Shown here in pieces: positions 58,756 to 64,000 of a DNA stretch of 64,000 nt. This DNA is from Paralcaligenes sp. KSB-10 (GTDB taxonomy: Bacteria; Pseudomonadota; Gammaproteobacteria; Burkholderiales; Burkholderiaceae_B), in the NCBI RefSeq assembly GCF_021266465.1, contig NZ_CP089848.1:930001-994000 (forward strand), read 5' to 3'. The notes beneath the pieces are model-generated. The model was given only the letters and a program-made list of their open reading frames with translations. It was not told the origin of the DNA and made no database searches. How positions within the stretch are numbered: the stretch's first letter is position 1; each line of letters begins with the position of its first letter. Made by a program: the position numbers and the translations under genes.

Positions 58756-59751
58756 CTAAAGGCGGCCCTGCTCCAGCAAGCGCCGCACGTAGGCCGCCAC
58801 TCCCGTCTCTACGTCGCGAAACGGCGCCTTGTAGCCGGCCGAACGCAACTGCGTCATATCGGCCTCGGTGTGGCTTTGATAACGACCCTTCAAATCGTCG
58901 GGAAAAGGAATGTAGCGTATCAATTGCTGGTCGACCAGTTCCTGCAAGGAGAGCTCCGGCAGATCGGCTTCGGCCCGCAGGGTATTGACGACGGTACGGG
59001 CCACATCGTTGAAAGGCTGGGCGCGCCCGGTTCCGCAATTGAAAATGCCCGACTTTTGAGAGTGGTCGAGAAAATGCAGGTTGACGTCGACGACGTCGTC
59101 GACAAAAACGAAGTCGCGCAACTGCCCTCCGTTGGCGTAGCCATCCCAGCCGCCAAACAGGCGCACATGCCCTTCCGCCCTGAATTGGTTCATGTTGTGA
59201 AACGCCACCGACGCCATGCGGCCTTTGTGCTGCTCGTTGGGACCGTAAACGTTGAAGTAACGCAAACCGACGACCGGGGCGGCCAGTTCGGACAGATGGC
59301 GCCGCAGAACCTGATCGAACAAGTATTTTGAATAGCCGTACACATTGAGCGGCGATTCGTGCACCGGATTTTCCGCATATACCGGACCCGCCCCATACAC
59401 AGCGGCCGACGACGCATATAAAAACGGAACCTTGTGCGCCTGGCAATACTCGAACAGCTCAAGCGTTACCCGATAATTGTTGTCGAGCATGTAATGACCA
59501 TTGCGCTCGGTAGTGTCGGAACACGCCCCTTGATGAATCACCGCCTCGATATTGGCGAATTGCTTGCGTGCCACCCGTTGGCGGAAATCGTCTTTATGCA
59601 GGTAATCGGCAATCTTGCCATCGACCAGATTGATGAATTTGTCGCCTTCGGTAAGGTCGTCGACCACCATGATGTCGGTATAGCCGCGGCGGTTCAGGCC
59701 CGCCACCAGATTGCTGCCGATAAAGCCGGCGCCCCCCGTCACAATAATCAT
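58756..59751 (-). CDS. hldD: ADP-L-glycero-D-manno-heptose-6-epimerase
   Basis: 331 residues from the ATG at 59751 ([19 protein letters not shown]). It is a short-chain dehydrogenase with GGAGFIGSN and the active YxxxK in [11 protein letters not shown]. HldD blocks are [51 protein letters not shown] and [14 protein letters not shown]. It makes ADP-L-beta-D-heptose for the LPS inner core. It overlaps rfaE1 by 4 bases. Confidence 0.96.
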   Translation of the reverse strand: MIIVTGGAGFIGSNLVAGLNRRGYTDIMVVDDLTEGDKFINLVDGKIADYLHKDDFRQRVARKQFANIEAVIHQGACSDTTERNGHYMLDNNYRVTLELFEYCQAHKVPFLYASSAAVYGAGPVYAENPVHESPLNVYGYSKYLFDQVLRRHLSELAAPVVGLRYFNVYGPNEQHKGRMASVAFHNMNQFRAEGHVRLFGGWDGYANGGQLRDFVFVDDVVDVNLHFLDHSQKSGIFNCGTGRAQPFNDVARTVVNTLRAEADLPELSLQELVDQQLIRYIPFPDDLKGRYQSHTEADMTQLRSAGYKAPFRDVETGVAAYVRRLLEQGRL

Positions 59752-60677
59752 GTCAGTTCTCCTGCCGTAACCACCGATGTTCCAAGTTTGCCGACCACGA
59801 TACCGCCGGCGCGGTTCGCCCACTGCACCGCATCAGGCCAGGCCAGGCCCGCCGCACGAGTCACCGCCAGGGTTGCCAGCACGGTGTCTCCAGCCCCCGA
59901 TACATCGAACACTTCATGGGCCTGGGCATCGGTATGATCGCGCCCGCTTTGAGTAAACAGGGTCATGCCCTGCTCGGACCGGGTAACCAGCAAAGCCTCG
60001 AGATCGAGCTCGACACGCAGAGCCTGCGCCCGCTCGGCCAATTCATCTTCGGTTTGCCAGCGCCCCACCGCATCCTGCATTTCGGCCCGGTTGGGCGTGA
60101 CCATCGTCGCGCCGCGATAGCGTCGGTATAAATGGCCCTTGGGATCGACCATGACCGGCACCCCGGCCCGGCGCGCAATCTGGATCAAGGCCTCGACCTG
60201 GCCCAGCACGCCCTTGGCATAGTCGGAAAGCACCAGCATATCGTGCTTGGCAACCAGGGCCGATACCTCGGCCTCGATACGCGCCAGGCTGGCGTTGCCT
60301 GGCAGTTGTTCAAAATCGATGCGCAGCAACTGTTGCTGGCGCCCCAATACACGCATTTTAAGCGTCGTGTGCAAGGCCTGGTCTTCGACCAGGCGCGCGG
60401 CAATGCCCGATTCCGTCGACAGCTCGCGGACTTTCTGGCCGGCCTCATCGACCCCGACCACACCCAGCAGCGTGGCCTGCGCACCCAAGGCCACAATATT
60501 GCGCGCCACATTCGCGGCGCCGCCCAGGCGATCTTCGCGTCGGGCAACCTTGACCACCGGAACCGGCGCCTCGGGCGAGATACGCTCGACCTCGCCGAAC
60601 CAGTAACGATCGAGCATGATATCGCCCACCACCAGTACCTTGACCCGGCTTACAGCATCCAGAGGGAAAGACATCAT
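59748..60677 (-). CDS. rfaE1: D-glycero-beta-D-manno-heptose-7-phosphate kinase (RfaE1)
   Basis: 309 residues, only the kinase half of E. coli HldE, so the adenylyltransferase half (RfaE2) must be a separate gene elsewhere. Ribokinase-family features are [50 protein letters not shown] and [14 protein letters not shown] with the catalytic aspartate. It phosphorylates heptose-7-phosphate. It overlaps lapB and hldD by 4 bases each. Confidence 0.95.
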   Translation of the reverse strand: MMSFPLDAVSRVKVLVVGDIMLDRYWFGEVERISPEAPVPVVKVARREDRLGGAANVARNIVALGAQATLLGVVGVDEAGQKVRELSTESGIAARLVEDQALHTTLKMRVLGRQQQLLRIDFEQLPGNASLARIEAEVSALVAKHDMLVLSDYAKGVLGQVEALIQIARRAGVPVMVDPKGHLYRRYRGATMVTPNRAEMQDAVGRWQTEDELAERAQALRVELDLEALLVTRSEQGMTLFTQSGRDHTDAQAHEVFDVSGAGDTVLATLAVTRAAGLAWPDAVQWANRAGGIVVGKLGTSVVTAGELT

Positions 60678-61891
60678 TTCAACTCCTCGAGGCGGCGAGG
60701 TTCATAAGTTTCCCAGGAATTGCATCCCGGGCACTGCCAATAAAAATGCCGGGCTTCGAAACCGCACACTTTGCACGAATAGCGATCCAGACGCTGGGTA
60801 TGCTTGTGTATGAGCGAACGGAGCAAACCCAGGTCCGAGCCCAGTGACGCGCCGGCCTCGGCTGGCGTATCGGAGCTGGCCAGCTCGGCCTCGAGCAGGC
60901 GATCCAGCCCCAGCAACGAAGGATGGGCGCGCAGCGCCTCGCGCGCAAACGTCCAGGCGGGGGTGTACCCTTCCTGAGACCGGAGTTCTCGAAACACCAC
61001 ATTGAACATATCCAGCGACGGGTGCCGCATGTAATGATTTTTAAGCACCTTCAAGCCCTCGACCTGGCGCCCCGCGGTTCGATACAGCTGTAGTATGTCG
61101 GCCGCAACCAGGCTGGCATACTCGGGGGCGATGGTCAGCACCGACTCAAGATAAACACGTTCACGCTCGGGGTTTTGAGTCAGCCTGGCCAGGCTGGCCC
61201 GCAACATGGCTATCCGGGCTTCGGAAGCCTGCCCCTGGGTTTGGCCGAGCAAAGCCCTGGCTGCATTGTCTGCGGCGTCGAGCGCTTCGTTGGCAGCCTG
61301 GATGTCGGGGGGCTTGATTGCCATGGCCGACTGAGCGCGTTCGCATTGATAGTGCACGAGTTGCGGCACCGGTTCGTCGATCAGGGCTCGCAAACGCTTG
61401 ACCGCATCGATGGCGCGCGGCCAGTCGTGCTCGGATTCGTAAATGCGGATCAGGGCACGCACGGCCGGAATGGCAAAGCGCGACTCCTGGACGATTTCAA
61501 AAGCCTGTTCGGCACGATCGAGCATGCCCGCCTTGAGAAAATCCTGGGCAATTTCATGTTGCGCGTGCTCGCGGTCTTCCTGGGGCAAATCAGCCCTGGA
61601 CAGCAGGCTTTGATGGACCCGGATGGCGCGCTCCATTTCGCCGCGCCGCCGAAACAGGCTGCCGAGCGCAAAATGCAGCTCGGTCGTTTCCGGATCGAGC
61701 TTGGCCACTTCGACAAATGCATCGATCGCGCGATCGGGCTCTTCGTTGAGCAGGAAGTTAAGGCCCTTGAAATAGGAATCGGGTAAATTGCGCGTTTCGG
61801 AAAGCATTTGCCGAATGTCGACGCGTGCCGCGATCCAGCCCAGGGCGAAGAGGATCGGCACGAAAATTAGCCACCACGGTTCAAAATCCAC
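60674..61891 (-). CDS. lapB: LPS assembly regulator LapB (TPR protein)
   Basis: 405 residues. An N-terminal membrane helix (about 4-22, EPWWLIFVPILFALGWIAAR) precedes TPR repeats (e.g. PDRAIDAFVEVAKLDPETTELHFALGSLFRRRGEMERAIRVHQ) and a C-terminal rubredoxin-like metal knot with CKVCGFEARHFYWQCPGC. LapB helps FtsH degrade LpxC and so controls LPS synthesis. It lies between lapA and rfaE1 in one operon. Confidence 0.95.
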   Translation of the reverse strand: MDFEPWWLIFVPILFALGWIAARVDIRQMLSETRNLPDSYFKGLNFLLNEEPDRAIDAFVEVAKLDPETTELHFALGSLFRRRGEMERAIRVHQSLLSRADLPQEDREHAQHEIAQDFLKAGMLDRAEQAFEIVQESRFAIPAVRALIRIYESEHDWPRAIDAVKRLRALIDEPVPQLVHYQCERAQSAMAIKPPDIQAANEALDAADNAARALLGQTQGQASEARIAMLRASLARLTQNPERERVYLESVLTIAPEYASLVAADILQLYRTAGRQVEGLKVLKNHYMRHPSLDMFNVVFRELRSQEGYTPAWTFAREALRAHPSLLGLDRLLEAELASSDTPAEAGASLGSDLGLLRSLIHKHTQRLDRYSCKVCGFEARHFYWQCPGCNSWETYEPRRLEELK

Positions 61892-61914
61892 TCTAGTCGA
61901 CCTCTGCTATGGAT

Positions 61915-62238
61915 TTATAACGGCGCCAACGGGGCGACCGTTTCAGGAACCACGGCGTCGTTGTGAACCGCGGGTTGCCTGAGCCTGTCGTGCAAGCGAT
62001 CCAGATCGCGCTTGAGCTTTTTGACTTCGCGGCGCCGACGTACGAGCGACGGGGCTGCCACCAGCAATCCAAACAAAACGCCCAAAACGAATACCACCAG
62101 CATCACAACGATAAGCGGCACCCCCGTTACGACATGGCCGGCATAAAAACTGACATCGACCGGCCCGGTGTTCTTGAGGGCAAACAACAGGACCAGGATG
62201 AAAACCAATAATCGCAATATCCATACCAGGTAGCGCAT
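61915..62238 (-). CDS. lapA: LapA-like small membrane protein
   Basis: 107 residues from the ATG at 62238, with GGAG 8 bases upstream. There are two membrane helices (about 4-22 and 45-68, VPLIVVMLVVFVLGVLFGLL), then a basic coiled segment (RRRREVKKLKRDLDRLHDRL). This is the DUF1049/LapA layout, and lapA-lapB pairing supports it. The role in LPS assembly is less clear than LapB. Confidence 0.9.
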   Translation of the reverse strand: MRYLVWILRLLVFILVLLFALKNTGPVDVSFYAGHVVTGVPLIVVMLVVFVLGVLFGLLVAAPSLVRRRREVKKLKRDLDRLHDRLRQPAVHNDAVVPETVAPLAPL

Positions 62239-62392
62239 AACGGGAACTCCAATAAACCAGCAATGGGTAATTGTAAGGGGAATCGATTCGCAGACCTCAA
62301 TCGGCGCAAAAGAATTTGAAGCCCGTCCGGCATCGATGGTCCGGCCTGATCTGGGCCCCAGGAACGCAAAAGCCCTGCAGATCTTGCTGAAA

Positions 62393-62424
62393 ATCAAACA
62401 GGCCCTTGGAAGGGCCTGTTTGAT
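62393..62424 (-). terminator. Terminator after ihfB
   Basis: A near-perfect 15-bp stem with only two unpaired loop bases (core AAACAGGCCCTT, 62393-62407 with 62410-62424) is followed by TTTTC on the minus strand. It lies about 55 bases after the ihfB stop and separates rpsA-ihfB from lapAB. Confidence 0.88.
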
Positions 62425-62479
62425 GGTACTGAATAACGCATTGAACAGCGATCGGCTTATGCCCTGCGGGCAGTCTGGC

Positions 62480-62836
62480 CTATCCGTGCATCATGCGCGT
62501 GTCGAACTGTCCCATATTGAAGACGGACTCGCCGGCAGCCTTGACCTCTTCGTCAAAAGCCGAATCGACCCGCTCGCGCAGCTCTTTGCCGGCTTTGAAG
62601 TGAGGCACCTGTTTACCTGGCACCAGCACTTTTTCGCCCGACTTGGGGTTGCGGCCTATACGCGGTGAACGCTCTGACAAGGAAAAACTGCCGAAGCCGC
62701 GGATCTCGATGCGCTGACCGCTGGCCAAAGCCTGGGTCATGGCATCGAGAACCGTTTTGACGGCGTAATCCGTATCGCGTGCTGCCAATTGCGGATAACG
62801 GCTCGCGAGTATCGCGATCAGTTCAGACTTAGTCAC
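62480..62836 (-). CDS. ihfB: Integration host factor beta subunit
   Basis: 118 residues, with a C-terminal tail of about 20 residues beyond E. coli IhfB (94). The HU/IHF core starts [20 protein letters not shown], with the DNA-bending arm [27 protein letters not shown]. It bends DNA as a heterodimer with IhfA. It starts 5 bases after rpsA. Confidence 0.97.
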   Translation of the reverse strand: MTKSELIAILASRYPQLAARDTDYAVKTVLDAMTQALASGQRIEIRGFGSFSLSERSPRIGRNPKSGEKVLVPGKQVPHFKAGKELRERVDSAFDEEVKAAGESVFNMGQFDTRMMHG

Positions 62837-62841
62837 ACCAA

Positions 62842-64000
62842 TTAACCGTCGTCGCGTTGCTGGTCGAGCTTGGCTTTAAGCAAGGCGCCAAGATTGGTGG
62901 TGCCCGACGAAGCGCTGGCTTCCGACATACGCTGGATGGTATCGGCGGTTTCGGCGTTATCGCGAGCCTTGACCGACAACTGAATCGAGCGCGCCTTGCG
63001 ATCGATGTTGACAATCATGGTTTCGACGTTTTCACCGGCCTTCAGTACGGTGGTGGCGTCTTCGACACGGCCGGCGGAGATTTCGGAGGCACGCAAGTAG
63101 CCCTCGACATCAACCGACAACGTTACGACGGCACCCTTGGCTTCGACCGATTTGATCACGCCAGGAACCACTGCGCCTTTGTCGTAGGTGGCCACGAAGT
63201 TGTTGAACGGATCGCCTTCGAGCTGTTTGATGCCCAGGGAAATACGTTCCTTGTCGGTATCGATGCCAAGCACCACGGCGTCGATTTCGTCGCCCTTCTT
63301 GAAGTTGCGCACGGCTTCTTCGCCGGTTTCGGTCCAGGACAAATCGGACAGGTGAACCAGGCCATCGATGCCGCCGGGCAGGCCGACAAACACGCCGAAG
63401 TCGGTGATGGACTTGATCGCGCCGCGAACCTTGTCGCCGCGTTTGAAGTTGATGGAGAACTCTTCCCACGGATTGGCGCGGCACTGCTTCATGCCCAGGG
63501 AAATACGGCGACGGTCTTCGTCGATTTCGAGGACCATGACTTCGACTTCTTCGCCCAATGTAACCACTTTGCGCGGATCGACGTTCTTGTTGGTCCAGTC
63601 CATTTCGGAAACGTGCACCAGGCCTTCAATGCCGGCTTCGACTTCAACGAACGCGCCGTAGTCGGTCAGGTTGGTGACCTTGCCGAACAGGCGGGTGCCT
63701 TGCGGATAGCGACGTGCCAGGCCGACCCAGGGGTCTTCGCCCAACTGCTTGACGCCCAGGGAAACACGGCTTTTCTCCTGGTCGAACTTGAGCACTTTGG
63801 CTTCGACTTCCTGGCCCACCTGCAGCACTTCGGAAGGATGACGCACACGACGCCATGCCATATCGGTAATGTGCAGCAGGCCATCGATGCCGCCGAGATC
63901 GACGAACGCGCCGTAATCGGTAATATTCTTGACCACGCCCTTGACCACCGAGCCTTCGCTGAGTGTTTCGAGCAGTTTCTGGCGCTCTTCGCCCATGCTG
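62842..64000 (-). CDS. rpsA: 30S ribosomal protein S1 (5' end beyond the window)
   Basis: 386 C-terminal codons are visible; the gene continues past the right edge. Four S1 repeats are seen: [60 protein letters not shown] and [21 protein letters not shown]1 helps mRNA bind the 30S subunit. rpsA-ihfB linkage is typical of proteobacteria. Confidence 0.97.
   Translation of the reverse strand, partial: SMGEERQKLLETLSEGSVVKGVVKNITDYGAFVDLGGIDGLLHITDMAWRRVRHPSEVLQVGQEVEAKVLKFDQEKSRVSLGVKQLGEDPWVGLARRYPQGTRLFGKVTNLTDYGAFVEVEAGIEGLVHVSEMDWTNKNVDPRKVVTLGEEVEVMVLEIDEDRRRISLGMKQCRANPWEEFSINFKRGDKVRGAIKSITDFGVFVGLPGGIDGLVHLSDLSWTETGEEAVRNFKKGDEIDAVVLGIDTDKERISLGIKQLEGDPFNNFVATYDKGAVVPGVIKSVEAKGAVVTLSVDVEGYLRASEISAGRVEDATTVLKAGENVETMIVNIDRKARSIQLSVKARDNAETADTIQRMSEASASSGTTNLGALLKAKLDQQRDDG

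Noticed and set aside
58124-59446. 440-codon extension of comEA upstream of 58603
   Set aside because: The extra part runs antisense through hldD territory in another frame without homology; the GGAGG site at 58603 fixes the true start.

Overview
The window looks like the chromosome of a betaproteobacterium of the order Burkholderiales, most likely family Alcaligenaceae (relatives of Bordetella, Pusillimonas or Castellaniella). This rests on protein resemblance and on the right-hand gene order (rpsA-ihfB-lapA-lapB-rfaE1-hldD-comEA-cysM / mltB / etfBA). No 16S rRNA or other decisive marker is present. There are no tRNA genes, rRNA genes, CRISPR arrays, insertion sequences or prophage genes that I can see. 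Coding density is high and most of the window is housekeeping.

Layout. 1-4.1 kb: end of a type IVb pilus operon on the minus strand (TcpQ-like lipoprotein, PilN secretin, PilO2, start of PilP). 4.3-8.0 kb: minus-strand unit of a ferredoxin-reductase-like protein, a DadA-type dehydrogenase and an orphan UgpB-like binding protein, closed by a strong terminator. 8.1-12.4 kb: topoisomerase IV (parE, parC). 12.7-15.9 kb: trxA, rho, gdhA. 15.9-25.9 kb: yhdP, glnE, queH, clpB (with a sigma-32-like promoter). 26.0-27.9 kb: a mazEF toxin-antitoxin pair and an orphan LysR regulator. 28.0-30.5 kb: aceA and queF, separated by a very AT-rich spacer with overlapping palindromes. 30.5-30.9 kb: a 229-nt nested inverted repeat between convergent genes. 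30.9-36.1 kb: an MFS transporter, then acpS-nagZ-uvrC-pgsA.

36.3-45.7 kb: a phenylacetate catabolic cluster, paaABCDE-paaN-paaG-paaI-paaK, divergent from its likely regulator paaX. It encodes activation (PaaK), ring epoxidation (PaaABCDE), isomerisation (PaaG), a PaaN aldehyde dehydrogenase and the PaaI thioesterase. The late beta-oxidation genes (paaF, paaH, paaJ) and a PaaZ-type hydrolase are not in the window. 45.6-49.2 kb: orn, an M48 (Ste24-type) protease, rsgA and a CoA-diphosphatase-like Nudix protein. 49.2-51 kb: rplS, a small membrane-protein gene and a 1-Cys peroxiredoxin. 51-55.8 kb: etfB-etfA-acyl-CoA dehydrogenase and a histone-deacetylase-family hydrolase. 55.8-58.6 kb: mltB, cysM, comEA. 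58.8-64 kb: hldD, rfaE1, lapB, lapA, ihfB and most of rpsA (5' end beyond the window). The lapAB-rfaE1-hldD run joins control of LPS synthesis to heptose precursor supply.

The most interesting unexplained items are: (1) a 59-codon single-helix membrane-protein gene (49852-50031, minus) preceded by two tandem CTGT-N8-ACAG LexA-type boxes that overlap promoter-like sequences, so a candidate SOS-induced small membrane protein; (2) the 229-nt nested palindrome at 30628-30856; (3) tandem AT-rich palindromes between aceA and queF; (4) an unusual residue in the quinolone-resistance region of ParC. All functional statements are based on reading the sequence and on family knowledge; no database search was run.
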